A stretch of 64,000 nt of DNA. Origin: Oscheius sp. JU75. Taxonomy: Eukaryota > Nematoda > Chromadorea > Rhabditida > Rhabditidae. The stretch spans positions 5,022,001 to 5,086,000 of the forward strand of contig JASJZC010000001.1 in assembly GCA_037178855.1 (NCBI GenBank). Direction: 5' to 3'. Positions 14,605-28,554 of this stretch are shown piece by piece (the stretch's first letter is position 1; every line of letters starts with the position of its first letter). The notes below the pieces were generated by a model. That model did not search any database and was not told where the DNA came from. It saw nothing but the letters and a program-made list of their open reading frames with translations. The translations under genes and the position numbers were made by a program.

Positions 14605-16621
14605 TTTCTGTAGAGATTTGGTTTTTACACAAAGGACGGAAAGATACAAGAGACTGCCATGTCTTGAGATACAAAGGCGGCTGTTTCACTATGTTCCACC
14701 ATCCTTTTTCATAAGGTTCATTACGCAACGTTCACAAAAATAGTAAGCAATAGGAAAAGAAGGGAAACAAAGACGGAAAGCAACGTCAGCAAGAACATTT
14801 TCGCTAGAACGGCAAGGATACGTAATCACGTATAGACATTTTCGCTCGCACGCCTCGAGGTCTGTAAAACAATCAGCGTTCAGTCCTCCCGTCGGGGGGT
14901 GAGAGTCCGTCCCTCTCGGACGAAATTTCCTCTTTTTTGCCTTCCGACCGCCGTCCTCGAGACTCTAATCCCTCCCAGACTACACCACTCCTCCTTCAGA
15001 TGTCCCCATTGCCACCGAGATCAACCCATATTTGCCTCAAGATGTGTCGAAAGACGATCAACATTGTGTCAAAAATCCCCTTATCTGCCCTATATATCTT
15101 TGGGGGCGCCAGTCTAACCCAGTCGACTTATGGTTTGATTATGTTTCCCGGCAGTGCGTCGTCTCTTTTGGGGCATTCTGCCATTGATCTCGACTATTTG
15201 CACTCTCTGAGCTCTTGTGCATATTACATTTCTCACCTTTTATACTTGTCAGACTCTTCGAAAACAGTCTTTCAGAGCTGTAACCGACAAATGTGAACGA
15301 CAAAGTGCCTACTTTCGCACGTGTGCTGTTTGATATGAAGTGTGAAAGTGAGTTTTCCAAACGGAACCAAACGCCAAAGCGGGCTGCCATTTGCCAGCTG
15401 ACCACACCCCTTCCTCTAAAACTTACGTATTCTCCTCAGCGCTGCCTCATTTGCATCAATTGCCTCCAGAGAACCATGTGTCGAAATGATTGAGAATCGT
15501 AATCAACGCCATCTCTTCCCATCGAAATTTGGCCAATTTCAGCTCTGTCTTCTCATCTGCCATCTGTCCCCTCCTTTGCTGTATATTCACGCCGATACGA
15601 TGTAATTTATTCGGGAAATCCTTTTTCTGCCTACGGACTCAAAACCTCATCACAGGTGGGTCAGCAGCCTTTATGGCCTCTGTTATCATTTCCGGACTGG
15701 AATCTTTACAACAGAGTGTTCAAGTGTCGAAAGAGCACTCTCTATAAATGCATTTGGCGGTTAATGTTTCATGCCGAGGCGGAAGGAACAACATACTACC
15801 CTCAGCGCGTCCATTGTCCATTTCCGAATGCTAGGCCTCTGCAGCAGCTGTCAGCCATATTAGCAAGCAGAAAGCGAGCGATGGTAGTTCTCAGGGGACC
15901 AAAGTCTGATTGGCAATAAATAATGGCCTGTCTGATCCATTTCAATAGAGAGGACACTCAAGCTTATCAGCTGTCATAAAGAAATCTCTCTCCTCTTTTC
16001 GGCACCATTGTTTGACCAGACCAATGGCCCATAAATTATTCATATATGGCTTAGCCGGGCACTAATTTTCACCTGCCGCCGCTAATGGCAAGCGATCCAT
16101 CAACCTCGTACAAAAAAAGTATAGAGACACTCTATTTCAATGTCCTCTTTTCATAGAACTAGTTATGGCGCTCGTACACAGACGAGGGCGGAGGGACACA
16201 AACACTGCACGGAAGCCAGATTCGGTATTAAAGCCGACAGTTTACGAGAGAATATACGTAATCCACCACCGTTACAGTGACGGAAGCGGGCTTGAGGAAC
16301 CGGGGGCAAGTAGTTCAATTAGTTTGGGGTTATCTTAAAGTTGCCATGCTGTTGCTAAGATGTTCAAAAACTCAAATGCTGCAAAGTTCTAAACTGTGGC
16401 ATGTTGAGATTCTTTTTCACCACATCAAATGTGTGTCTTGACATCGGAAACTGCTCTGTTTGCCCATGGTCTTTTCTCATTCCAGGCTGGAGTTTGTCAT
16501 AGGGACAAAGATCAATAGACATACCAAAATAAGAAAATTCGGAGGGACCGGGTAAACAATTACCAAATCTCTCGGGTTTCTTGATTACTTCTTTTGGAGA
16601 GAACAACTTTCTGGTTTTCAG
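14605..16621. other. 2-kb stretch without a supported gene
   Basis: This lies between the divergent SPCS1 (-) and katanin p80-like (+) genes. Several frames of 60-120 codons are open but show no domains. It presumably holds the upstream region of the SPCS1 operon and the unlocated first exon(s) of the WD40 gene. Confidence 0.4.
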
Positions 16622-19555
16622 GTACCTCGCCTCGCGTTCCAAGGGGTAGCCGACACTGTTTGTGTTAGTCGAGACGAGAGAAATGTAGCCATATCCAGTT
16701 CAGCTTTAATTAAACTCTACGACGTCGATTCAGGTTCGTTCAGAGTTTTTATCTGAAAGTCCTAATCCTATCATCGTAAAAGATTTCAGGTCGAGAAATT
16801 CGAAATCTGGCCGGTCACAGTCTCCCTGTCCATGCAATATGTCCCCGACGGAACTCTATCTACAATTGGGTAACTCCTTTTTGTATGTTCACTGTCTGTT
16901 TCAGTTTTCCGGCTCTCTCGACTCTTCCTGGATCATGTGGGACATTCGCTGTCATCCGGCCAAGGTTCTTGACGGCAGGGCGAGTGGTCCGATCCGATGC
17001 CTGGACATCTCCCCCGACGACTCTATTCTGGCTGTCGGGACAGACTCCTCTCTACAGTTGTTCGATATTCGAAACAGACAGATGTTGAACAGATTTGGTT
17101 ATTCTGTAAGTTCAAACTGTATCTAAGTAAACTGAAGGTTTCAGAGTAACGAGGTGTCTTTCAATCCGGCGGAAAAACTACTGGCCAGTGTCGGAGTGGA
17201 CAGAATAGTTCGGTTTATTTGCATGGATCAAATGGAATGCGTCTCGGTTTCGGATCCTCTTTATGGTGAAATTCGAGGCATTTCTTTTGCCGGCAGCAGT
17301 CCAGACAGTCAGTTTCTGCGTCTCTTCGCTTGGAATGAGCTTTTCAGCCTTCCTCGTAGCCTGCACTGATCTCGAGTTGCGCATCCTGACGTGGGAACCT
17401 TGCGATACACTCTCCAGCTGTCAACTACCGACTGGACATCATGTAAGCACATTCCAGTGTAAAGACTAGTGTTCAGGTGCTTAACGTGAGTCTCGGGGAC
17501 GATTCCGTGGATCTGATTTCATACAACACGGACGGAGCTCTCTCACTCGTCTCCTATAGCGTCGAGGTCAGTATACGGGAAAGTCTGAGAATGGGGTTCG
17601 AACCAAGGATTACCGATCTTGCACACGCATGACTGAATGCACTAATATGCGAAAACTTGATGGATCTCGCACGAGGGTTTGAATGTAAACAGGAGTGAAG
17701 AAGATGAAGTGGGGGAGGCGGACAACTATTGTTACTCAGTCTGAATTAATCACTATTTTTTACTGATGGTTCGAGGGGTTCATACCTAAGTTTATGCTCA
17801 AAATGATCCAATCCCACCCTGACGGTTGGAATAGCCCTCCCCAAAGGATGGAACACATTACCCTTTCATTAAAAGGCTGCCAGACAATCCATTGCTAACA
17901 AGTTCCGCCGTTCCCTCCTCTTGGTTAATTCGTTGCTCAGGCGACGTGACTTCATCCGTCCTCCTCCGACTGACCAGTAGACTTATCTTGGTACTTAATC
18001 GGGTAATCCTTCTCAGCAAGGTCTCTGCTGATTCCTCAATCAGGACTCTCGTAAAGTTGATTTCCTGAAGAGGGTTCTTGTTTTCTGTCTTTGTCTCTTC
18101 AATTACCCTGTTTTGAGTTTCTTCTAGGCTTCTTCAAGATGGGAAAGAGAACTCTCGGTCACCTGAGAGGACTCGTATTGACCAGCCTGGCGGTTTCCAT
18201 GTTCCTTCGGGGCTTCCTCTCTCCGTGCCCAGCACCCCATAATTGCAGACGCCAGCCCTCTTTACCTTTTTACTATAGTCTGATATTTTCGGCTCAAGCC
18301 TCAGTGGGGTTTACACTCTTTCACTCAATTGTTCTAACCATTATTCCTTGCAGGAAGTACTGACCGGAGAAATCGTCTCCTTGGATCAAAGCTCTCCCAT
18401 CCCATCTACTCCCAGTCCACCCAGTTCAGAACCTGAGGAGCCTGCAATGGTAATTTCGTCTTCTTTTTCCAGAAACCTTGACTTTTTAGGCTCCGGTTCT
18501 AATCGCACGACCACCAGTCCAGGAAAAATCCGAGACCAGAATTTCGACAGCCGTTCGGAAACCACATAGAGCGGCGACTACTACGGAGAGACTATCGTAG
18601 GTTCTGCTGGAGACTGAAAACTATTCAATTTGTAGGGCTAAAGAGAAAGTGACGACGAGACCGAGATCTCCTTCTGCCAACTGTATACCACCAATTGATC
18701 CAAACAATAAAAGACCAAAGACACCGGAAGAAAGTACCCTGAAAAACTCGAGGAGGTGGGAAACTTAATTTTTTTTTAAGAAAGGGGAATATTTCAGTAA
18801 CAGTAATAGTCGTCACTCTCTAGCAGGGAACCGGGCTCCGTCTCCCGCAGTCAAACTCTCATCCGAAAAGAAACCCCTCTCACGAAAAGCCTCTCCGTCC
18901 GAAGAAAAACCCAAACAGTCCGTATCAATCGACGTCTGGGTATCAAAGTTCGAAACCAAAGGGAAGAAAGCAATGAAAGATAGCAAGCTGCGGATACAGA
19001 GTGAGTTCAAATCAGAAAAGTTACCTATTTTCCCTCTTTAGATATTCGTCAAGCCGAATCTGCTATTCGTCGTTTTGGTCTGGAAGAAGCAGCTGCAAAG
19101 GAGGTCATTTTCTACGACAGTTTTATTCTGAAGACTGTACTGTCCCACTACAATAGCCATCATTTGTGGGATATTGGTCTAGTTCACAGATACCTTCCCA
19201 GGATAAAAGGTGCGTTATATTTGTGGTTCCAACTATGACCATTTTAGATCTTTTGGATGATAGCAGTTGTACGGTCTCGTGTCTAGAAAGTCTTGAATAC
19301 ATCTGTGATGGTCTCTTGGACAAACTGGTCAAAAATGCACAATATTTCTCGGCGATTGGAGTCGACGTGACTGCCGAGGAGAGGAGGGAAAGATCGGAGG
19401 AATGTCTCAAGGTAGTCGGAAGATTTGAAAGTTGATAGAAGAGAATTTAGACTTTCCGCCAGATACGCGACTCTCGAAACAGTTACTACAAGAAACTTTC
19501 TGAGGAAAACTACCTACGACTGGACAACATCATAGCCAAATTCAAAAAACTGTAA
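16622..19555 (+). CDS. KATNB1: Katanin p80-like WD40 protein (KATNB1 family)
   Basis: Regulatory subunit of the microtubule-severing ATPase katanin. Exons from 16622 give WD40 blades ('ALIKLYDVDSG', 'GSLDSSWIMWDIRCHPAK', 'IRCLDISPDDSILAVGTDSS', 'VSFNPAEKLLASVGVDRIVR'). A polar linker follows (about 18,350-18,900, S/T/P-rich, 'STPSPPSSEPEEPA'), then a C-terminal helical domain ('IRQAESAIRRFGLEEAAAKE') with the katanin con80 signature 'SAIGVDVTAEERRERSEECL', comparable to 'GVDISREER' in vertebrate p80. The stop follows 'IIAKFKKL'. A roughly 780-base intron (about 17,570-18,350) separates propeller from linker. The N-terminus is missing: the first exon found starts at an acceptor, so an upstream exon carries the ATG. 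Confidence 0.75.
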
Positions 19556-20284
19556 CATAGTCTCCCCCAATTTCCTTTCCTCTCTATCTCTCAGGGTTCC
19601 ACTAGTTGTCTTTCTTCTTTTTGAGCTTCTAGACTCTCCTACTAGGCAATCTTCTTCTGAAATTATGCTTTATTCTCCCGAGAAAGTGCAATACTGGGAT
19701 GTACCTTCATTCTACGCGGTTCCCCTCGTTCCCATACACCAACTGATTGTGATAAACTGACGTGTCACTGAATACTGTTTTCGCCTTTACTGAATAAACT
19801 TGTTTTTTGTAGATAAGACTTCTTTTCCAGATATGCACTTGTTTAAGTCGGTGCGAGCATTTCACACCGAGCTGTCGTTGCTGAACTTACACCTTGGATT
19901 GCTTCGGATTCGCTGGGAACATTGGGAATCTCCATTCTATACCATCCATCGACACGAGACCATTTTGTTTTGGATACTAGTTTCTCTCAAACATGTTGGC
20001 TTCCAAACGCTAGCCAGACGCTCTTTCACTTCTCCAACATCTACAATTTTGCGTAAGATTTCCACTCATTCTGACTCAACATTCTTCTGTTCTCTCTTAA
20101 AATCCTCTTGTTCTGTCAAAGAAGTCAAATGATAAAACGGTGACGTGGCGGAGGATTGTTTGTCTTTCTCAGAATTTCAAAGCCTCAACTGGCTATGAAA
20201 AGCGTCATAACGGGTCCTCACCCCTCGAATTCCTCCCCTCACAAAACTCGGTTATCAGGAACGTGACGAGTCATCGGACTTCGG
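19556..20284. other. Intergenic stretch, 3' flank and lectin promoter
   Basis: No supported gene. A frame at 19,800-20,132 lacks any recognisable feature. A GATA-type site (TTATCA, 20,250-20,255) lies about 30 bases before the lectin TATA box. Confidence 0.4.
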
Positions 20285-20292
20285 TATAAAAG
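20285..20292 (+). promoter_or_regulatory. TATA box of single-domain lectin gene
   Basis: TATAAAAG, 41 bases before the ATG at 20326. An in-frame ATG at 20311 lies too close to the expected cap site. Confidence 0.7.
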
Positions 20293-20325
20293 GAGCTCGG
20301 TTGTGATTTGATGTATCTCTCCGAT

Positions 20326-20974
20326 ATGTTCTTGGTCGCTCTTCTTCTCGCTCCAGCTTTCGCTCTTGCCGAATGTCCGTCTGTCTCCACCGAACAGGAA
20401 TATTTTAAGAAGTGAGTCTATCTTGACTACAGTAACCTATTCCAGATGCTACTTGTATGTCGATACATCCACTACTTTCATGGGTGCTGAAAGCTATTGT
20501 GGGAGTCTGAATGGACATCTAGTCTCAATCAAAGATAAGAAAGAGGCTGCATTCGTGAGCACTCTGCACATGGACGACCAACACAATAAGGTCTGGATCG
20601 GGCTCAATGATTTCATGGGCAATGGCTTGTCCTGGACCAGCAATGACCCGACCACTTTCACTCCTGTGAATATGACCGCGGAAAAGCACTGTGTTACTCT
20701 CGCCGGAGTAGATGAATGGGTGTGAGTTTTACAAAATTAATCAATTCTTTTCTTATCAATTCGTTCAAACCTGGATATTTTCAGACCAGAATCATGCGGC
20801 GCTAATTATACTTACGTTTGTCAAGTGCTTGGCAGTTTCTCTCCGTCTACCACGGCTCTGCCGCGAAATTCCACACAACCGGTCACTTCCAGACCCGACA
20901 AGGCTGCTTTCGGGACCATGATCTCGACCAGTCTTCTTGTCTTTATCGTCTATTTGAGGTCCCTTGTTGAATAA
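20326..20974 (+). CDS. Secreted or GPI-anchored C-type lectin, single CTLD
   Basis: Signal peptide 'MFLVALLLAPAFALA', then one C-type lectin domain: 'KKCYLYVDTSTTFMGAESYC', 'LNGHLVSIKDKKEAAFV', 'KVWIGLNDFMGNGLSWTSND', 'HCVTLAGVDEWV', 'ESCGANYTYVCQ'. The canonical six-cysteine pattern and WIGL motif are present. The calcium/sugar EPN or QPD motif is absent, so the ligand is unknown. A Ser/Thr-rich stalk leads to a C-terminal hydrophobic segment ('MISTSLLVFIVYLRSLVE'), suggesting a GPI anchor or tail anchor. The upstream in-frame ATG at 20311 is less likely as start because of the TATA position. The nearest paralogue in form is the gene at 42424. Confidence 0.85.
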
Positions 20975-23900
20975 ACTGTTCCCGACTACCACTTCACTGG
21001 AACTCCGAGAGAGCTTTGTCTTGTAATAGCCTTTTCAAGAATGATCCAGAGTACTATACTAACAACAAGTAATAAAACTATCTTTCGATTTACGGTTTCC
21101 ATTTCCTCCCGTGCACCCCGCCTCCTCCAGTCCTCCAAACTGTGATATATGGATCAGTAAAAGTCGTCTCCCGGGCAGTATTCGTTCCGTGCCAAAAGTG
21201 ACAGAGACTGGTTATCTTATTCCTCTGCCCCCTCCCTTCTGAAACAAGAAATTCCGCAAAATAGACTTTCTCCTTGTTGTTATTCTCCTACCATCACTTC
21301 CTTTCTCTCTCTCTCCTTTCCAATTTGTTTTTGGTGGAACATTAATTGTTGGAGGTGGGCAAACAACGGTCTATCTTTCATTTCAATAAACTTTTTCGAG
21401 AGAGACACCATTAACAACATTCTTTTTTTACCTGACACTACCAGCTGGTCGTTCTAGTGGTAGTTTCCAAATACAGTTGTATTTAAAAAGCTAGGTCTTG
21501 TGTTCTGATACTGCTTAGAATACTGGGATAGTAACACTTTTGTTCCATTTGATCTCGATGTTTCGTCTTCCAGATCAGCACAGACCATTCTTTCGCAGAG
21601 AACAGCCCTTTTTCAAGTGACCACATTGTCCTTTATTCCAGTCGTCAAACTGTCTAGTATGCGACGGAACTATGAATCAGTTGGGACGAGTCTTTTACTC
21701 TCTTTGTAATTTTGCGACTATCTTAAACGATTAAAAGCTGGCCACACTAAGTGTTCCTAGCCTCTGGCTCAAAAAACAACCTCGAACGCCTAGTAATTAC
21801 CACTTTTTTGCTTCTGCTTATTGTCGTAGCGGTACTCAGCCTTGAACCCAGTGAAAAGAGACACGACTCCCAGAAGCCACTCTTGACTGTTCGTCTCTCT
21901 GTTCTGCCAATGGGGCGACATCAAGGTCACACCAGCCGCAGGCGGTTCCGTCCGGGTCTCGTGCCGTTGTTCACAGTCAAGCCGGTCTCTAAGATACTGC
22001 TGTTTCCCCACTCACTTTTGTTCTTGATCTTTTCACGCTTTTTTTTAGTTTTCCTTCTGAACGACCAAATGACGAGACTAGCCCTGACCTCTAGTGGTTT
22101 TGGTGGTCACCTCACATTTTTCAAAGTTATTGCTGGTTCAATCGAAGGCAAACCGTTCAAATACATACTCAAGTTCACTCTTTCTCTAGCCTCTATGCGA
22201 ATCTTGTATTGTTTGCCCAAACTTGTTACGGAAACCCCAGCCTCTCGCCTTGTCACTGAAGATCGTCTCCACCCAAAAAACTCATCCATTTCTTTCTCGC
22301 CCGAAATCTGCCATAATCGCTGTCAACAAATCAGATCAGATCACGGGCGTCTTTCTAGCGCCGGGGGCAACAAACCCGTTCCTCTTGGCACGGCATCGTC
22401 CTTTTCCTTCACTACACAGTAAAGTGTGTGCTGAACCTGAATTTTGTCCCGCTCTCTCCTAACCCTAACCCCATGTCTCTCTTTCTCTCTCCCGAGAGAA
22501 GGACAAGGTAGCGATCAATCGATTTCTTGCCCCTCCAAACCTGAATCTCGTCACGGTTTTTGAAAAAGTTGGCAAGGAGGCGTCCTTTCCTCCGCTTTGA
22601 CTCGTGCTTTCGACTGGCTACTTAGTGGTCGACCAATCTTCTGACGCTTTCTCTCTCGTGACAAAAGATCGAAATTTTCTTGCGGATTAAACAGTTCTTT
22701 GAACGTATAGGTTGACGCGAAACCAGGAAGCACTCTTTGACTCTTTTGGGGGAGCCTAGTAGGTTTTGATGAATATAAATAGACCCAAGACGTCGCCATA
22801 AGAAAATTATTGCAGTTTAACCCAAGCACTGACAGATTATAGTAGCTGACTCTCAGAGTTCCTTTGAATACCACCTAGCTTCATTCATTTTCTTGCAGCT
22901 ACTCTTGTCCGACAATTTAAGAAGTAGTGTTTTCACAGGACATACCTGTTTGAGTTTTCGGTTTCTTTACAAGATCTGATTCCGTCACATTCCCCAAACT
23001 TTGACGCCTAAAAGGACGTCTCACCCAAATGACATCATTAGCCACCAATTATCTTCCAAATATTTGATATTTTCCAAAGAAATCTTCCTGGCTGTCTAGT
23101 AAAGGTCAGTCGTAAAAGACCTCTTTTTCGACGACGTGACGACCAGTTTAAATACGGAAGTTTTGTCGGAAGATGGCCGCACATTATGGCTCGTGAAAAT
23201 AAGGAATTTGGGCTCTTATTACTATTTGAGCAGGGTTTTTGAGCTTTACGATATCAAGCGACCTATTTCTATATCTCAACTTCTCGTGTTTATTGGAAAA
23301 GTTTTCTGTCCGCAAACCTCCAATTTGTTTTGACAGACTGTCGTTCTCTTTTGCTACATGGATAGAGTCATTTTTGAATTCCATCCGCGTTCTGCTCTCT
23401 AATTACCCCAATGTGGCCAAAGACATGGTCAAGAGACTCTTTCTGTGATCAGTTCGCTGAATCCAGTACACACCCCCATCCCTCCTTCTCGTCGTCATCT
23501 GAGGTCACGGACGCGTAGGTGGTCTCTTCGGAACCCCCAAGTGGCTTGTCCACTTATACTCTCTTCTAAAACTTTTACTCTGTTTACATTTAACCAAAAA
23601 TGATCGTCTCGTGATCATGTTTGTTTATCTATTAGGAGTTCAAGGTGGGTATAGAGAGTGAACTGGTTGAGATGTTTTGATACTCTTGTTAAGTGCTTAC
23701 AACTTAAGGACCAGAGGCATTTAAATAGCGGAATCCTCCCGTCCATGTATGAGTTTATTCTTCCTTTTCATTTGTTACCCTCATGGAAATATGTTAACCT
23801 TGAGCCATAATTTAACCGCCCTTGGCAGTTCCTATACAATCTCTTGAATGCTTTGATGACGGTCCGAGATTAGTAGATGACACAACAGACTTCTTCTATT

Positions 23901-24321
23901 TGAGCTGTTCACAATCCCATTTTAATTTCATCCAAGTTCTGTATGCGTGACATACTCTTTCAAAATTCATTTGTTTATTGCAGATTCGCCGCCCCTTTTA
24001 CTGTTTTTACTTACTGCTAAGACAAAATAATCGGTTCTTTTGTACTACACGGAACGCACTTTCTTCTAGGCAATAATTCCATTTACGAACATCTACAAGA
24101 AACTTTTATTAGTATCTCAGGACGAGTATCGAAGATCGAAGCCTGTCACGTCATGTCTATCAAAAACAAAAGTTGTTCAGTACACATCGCTCCATTCCCT
24201 AGAACATCTTGCAAGTGTTTTACCTCCTATTAATTCCAGTTCCACTCGAAGCAGGAACTTATTAGCTCCACTTTTCTGTATTCTCACTGTTCTTTTTTAT
24301 AAGAGATTCTTCCAGGGCCAG
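20975..24321. other. 3.3-kb stretch without a supported gene
   Basis: I examined both strands. Open frames such as 21,751-22,422 (+) have no start context, domain or exon continuation. A CCTAACCCTAACCCC tract near 22,460 is only two telomere-like units. GATA sites are scattered. The stretch could contain regulatory DNA of the PTR gene or unrecognised small genes. Confidence 0.4.
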
Positions 24322-27300
24322 ATGGCGCCTCACATGGAAACGCATAGTATTAAGCCAAGAAGGCAGTCGATTCTCATTGGACAGAGGTCCCTCGACGTCT
24401 ATGCAGAGTCGGCTCACGACGAAGGTTAGTGTTTTCACGGAAAATTTTTTCAAGGATCGACGTCAAAAACCCTCGATATGCTATCTCGTTCTGTTCCGCA
24501 AACGGGCTGTTTTTACTCACCTACAGATTCAGATCTTTTGGCGCCAAGTTCTGGGTGAGAGGTCACACAATGTAGAGTGTGTCTAGTCTCACTGCTTGTA
24601 AAAACTCGTAAAACTGTCTCGGTTGCAGCGGGGGCTATTTCCGCCTCTTTTATGTTTCGAACACGCAGTTTGAAGTGCCAAAAATCGACAATCGGAACAC
24701 AGGAAAGGACAAAACGAAAGTGTTTTAGGTCCTTGCTTTGTCCGGAAAATCATCGAACTATTCCGGAAATGGGGTTTTTTCATCGCCACTCATGCCTGGG
24801 CTGCCATCGGCATCTGTCTCCTAGTCTCAGCTATATCTACAGTTAAAATTGTCCTGACTCCGTGGGTTCAATTCATTTTTTTAACTAGAGTTATTCAGAC
24901 AGAGGAATGACATCAGCGGGTACACTCCGTACGGAGCTAGAGCCAACGACGAATGGGCCGAATACAAGAACTTTTTCTCCTCCGACGGTCTGCCCGTAGC
25001 CGCGTATCTGTATATTGTGGCCAAAGACAACGGCAGTATGTTGCGACCCGATTATCTAGACGAATCCATCAAGGTTCACTCCTTGTCTTGGCCAGAAATC
25101 AGTCCCGGTTTAGGTGTTAAACTACGCCTCGAAGAATGTCACACTGCTGAACCGGAAAACAGGCAAGATTGAGGGCTTTAACGAGTTCTGTAGCTCATTC
25201 TGTCAGATCAACGAGCCCTTCCGTCAGTTTTATGTAGGTTTTTGAACTTAGTAAAAAAGTTGTTCTTCAGAACGGCTATCAAATTCTGACGGATGCCGGA
25301 CCGAATGGAACTACGATCAAACTCCAACTTAACTATCCCCTGAGTACCGTCTACGGAATCACCTTCAGTCTGCAGCCGAGCTTCTTCGGAGTCGACCTTT
25401 TCGGAGATGAACCGTCTCGAGACGATGTCCCCAAACTTCTCGGCGGTCCTGATCACATCTTTGGTTAGTCCTCGACCATGTTTGAACTATCAATCTCACA
25501 GAATCCAACGAAACACGCCCTCTGACCGATCCTCTGAGCCATATTACCAACATGAAGTCGGTCAAGATGATAACGTTCCAGTTCCGAGCCGAACACCGTG
25601 ATGGCTGGATCGACCAGGATGTCAAAGACTGGGAAATTAAGATGGTCGACGTGTTTGAAAAGCAGTACCAGTCGAGCAGACTGAAGATCTATGCCTATTC
25701 TCAGTCTTATGTGGAAGAGGAAATGGTTCGAAGTGGGACTATTATGGTTCCCTATCTGGTAGTCGGCTTTTCCATCATGTGTCTCTGCAGTATCTGTTCC
25801 GTCATGATCCGAGCCCTCTACATGCATCAGGAGAACTGGTACAAGGTACTTTGTATTTCATTTTCCAAGAATAACACTCCTTTAGATTGCCCTGGCCATT
25901 TTTGCCTGCCTGACTCCTCTTCTGGCCTGCTCCACAGCCTTGGCAGTCATGTTCTTGTGCGGAATCCGATTCGCTTCGATTCTCTGTGTCATCCCGTTTC
26001 TCGTTCTGTCCATCGGAGTCGACTCTTCCTATCTGATGCTCCACGAATGGCAAAGAGTTACGAAACACATGAGAGAGTCTCCATCTAAGAAGGACAGTGT
26101 CGGTCATAGAATGAGCGAGGTTGGATGTTGTTTTATCGAGAATACACTAAAGCTCCAGGTGATGGCCGAGGTTGGTCCCGCCATCCTCATCTCCTGTCTG
26201 ACCAACATGTTCGCCGATTTGGTCGGATCATTCACCTCCTCTCCAGAAATCACCATGCTCTGTACCGGAAACATGCTATCCATGTGGTTCGCCTTTATCT
26301 ATCAGGTATTGACTCTTTTGGTTAAAAGATGGTCCGGATTTCAGATGACCTTCTTCGCCGCTCTGATGTCGATTGTCGGAAAGTACGAGTTTGGAGACGA
26401 TGGCCCCAAACTGGAGACTCAGATTAACATCAATGAGAATCGAGTCAACATTGCTCGTCATCACAGACCTCTCACAGTAAGCTTTGCATCACATTCTAGC
26501 CAAGTTATTTATTTCAGAGACAGCCCTCCAAGTTCCACGAAGTGACCAAGCCCGTCGTTTCCAAGTTCATGACGAGATACGTGGATGTGATGGCCTCATT
26601 GCCAGTCTACATGGGAATCGTTCTTCTCTACCTCGGATTCTTAGCCTTGTCCATTTACGTGGGTTTCTTATTCGACATTATCATTTTGAATTCCAGGGAA
26701 TCACGATCATCAACATCAATCTGACTGCTCAAAAACTCTTCGCTCTGGACTCTCCGCTCTTGGAGGTAAGACACTTTGAATAGTTACAGAATGAACTTTC
26801 AGCTGGACAAGCTGCGTGTCGAATATCAGGTTCCACACTATTCGATGGCTACAGTCTTCGTGACCAAGCCTGGAAATTTATCGGATCCCGAGCGACTACA
26901 GAAACTGAATAATTTCGTCGCGGACATGGAGAGACTGAACGGAAGTTGGGGAGAGTCTTGGGGACCAGCCGGAAGTAACTACTTTATGCGAGACTTCCAG
27001 GCCTTCCAGAAATGTAGACGCACTATTGTTTTCAAAAGGAAATTCTTTGATTTCAGCATTTAGTGATGAGGAGGATGAGGATTATGATGAGGATGCTTCC
27101 ACGACCATGGCCACGATTGACGACACCCCCACAACGCCGGCAGCTCTTATAGAAGCTCAGCAGGTCACGAAATTCAATGAGCAGCAGCTGAAATACTTCC
27201 TCGTCTGGCCGGAATACGACTTTTGGAGCGGGTTCGTCAAGCTGAAAAATGGAACGGAGCCGGAGTGGGTTCTTGAAAAGAGATTTCAAAGTTCTAACTA

Positions 27301-28250
27301 TCAGTGAGCAAGTGTTGGACCGATTCTTCTTCACAACCGGCTATCACGGAGACAGGTTGTCCAACTGGAACCAAAGAGGTGTTATGCTCCATCAGTGGAG
27401 AGAGGTCGTCGACAAGTACGCCAAGTAAGCCTTTTGAATTTAGCCAGGAAACATCTGAACTTTTTCAGAGACTTCGGAGCATCGGTCTTCCACGAGGACG
27501 GAATCTACTTGGATCTCATCGACAACATGCCCACGGATACCTGGCAGGTCAGAAAAAGCAGACAAACCGAAAATTTATCCTCTTTTTTTTCAGTCTGTGG
27601 TCGGGAATCTGATCTGTATGGGTCTCGTCTGCTTCGTCTTCCTAAACAATGTCTTCACTGTGGCCATCGCTTCTCTCTGTGTACTATCGATCTGTTGTGG
27701 AATTTTGGGTATCCTCTCCTTGACTGGAACCGATCTGGACCCTATCACAATGGCTGCCATGATCATCTCTGTTGGATTCTCTGTGGACATTCCGGCACAT
27801 GTCTCATATCACTACTACCAGGCCACAATTCAAGAAGGCCCAATGTCACGACCAGCTGATCGTCTGGCCAACTGTCTCTCCTCTGTGGCCTTCCCAGCTT
27901 TACAAGCAGCCTTGTCCACAATTCTCTGTGTCTGTTCTCTGCTGTTCGTCAACCTGTACATGGCCGAAGTCTTCGTCAAGACGATGGTTCTCTGTGTGGT
28001 TCTCTGTAATCTCCATGGTCTAGTCTTCTTGCCAGCCATTCTGATCATGCTCGATAATATTAGGATAGCATGCCGACCCAAGGGTTAGTTCTTTTTTTAA
28101 ATACTTCTATGAAAAATTTTAGGAGCAGCGGCGCAGAACCGAGTGCGTAACAATGTGGCACCCAACCAGAGACAGGGTTCGCGCGGTCGAAACAAGAACA
28201 ACAAGGTCGCGGCTGCCAAGAGTAACGTCACGGATCGACCCGAAATCTAG
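24322..28250 (+). CDS. Patched-related (PTR) family membrane protein
   Basis: RND-type transporter with a sterol-sensing domain, the family nematodes use in cuticle, moulting and sterol-linked trafficking. It starts 'MAPHMETHSIKPRRQS'. The first membrane segment is 'WAAIGICLLVSAISTVKIVL', followed by a large N-glycosylated extracellular loop. The sterol-sensing block is 'MVPYLVVGFSIMCLCSIC', 'FLVLSIGVDSSYLMLHEW' and 'PAILISCLTNMFADLVGSF'. A second large loop carries an acidic insertion ('SDEEDEDYDEDAST', about 27,060-27,105). The second block has 'GTDLDPITMAAMIISVGFSV' and 'DIPAHVSYHYYQ'. The RND-type aspartates in 'GVDSSY' and 'GFSVD' are kept. The tail is basic ('NQRQGSRGRNKNNKV'). About a dozen short introns splice cleanly. 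The C. elegans subtype cannot be assigned by eye. Confidence 0.9.
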
Positions 28251-28554
28251 TATCTTTTCCTCATTTCCCCCACATCTTACCGGTTCCAAAACTACGCCAA
28301 GCCACATCTCCTCATTGCTCATTTCGGACACACCTCAGTATATGTAAATATTGGCCTCTAGCTCGTCCTCAGCCCCTCCAAAAAATGAAACTACTGTACA
28401 AATTGCCGTGCCTAAGTATTTTTTACTGTCCGATTATTTCCTCCTCTTCAGATAAACATGTTCCCGTACCTGCTTTTTGCTGCTTTTTAAAAGATGTTCA
28501 AATCGATAACCCTAAGTAAGCGAGGTTCAACGGTAACTTCTCATTGCCAAACAA

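Noticed and set aside
17590-17640. GGGTTCGAACC, tRNA T-arm-like
   Set aside because: No stems or A box around it can form a tRNA; it lies in an intron of the WD40 gene.
19800-20132. 110-codon plus-strand frame before the first lectin
   Set aside because: No domains, no splice continuation and no promoter; overlaps probable promoter sequence.
21751-22422. 223-codon open frame on the plus strand
   Set aside because: No domain, biased composition or exon continuation; several frames overlap here and the stretch lies in a region without other gene signals.
22450-22475. Telomere-like CCTAACCCTAACCCC
   Set aside because: Only two repeat units, as expected by chance; no longer array.
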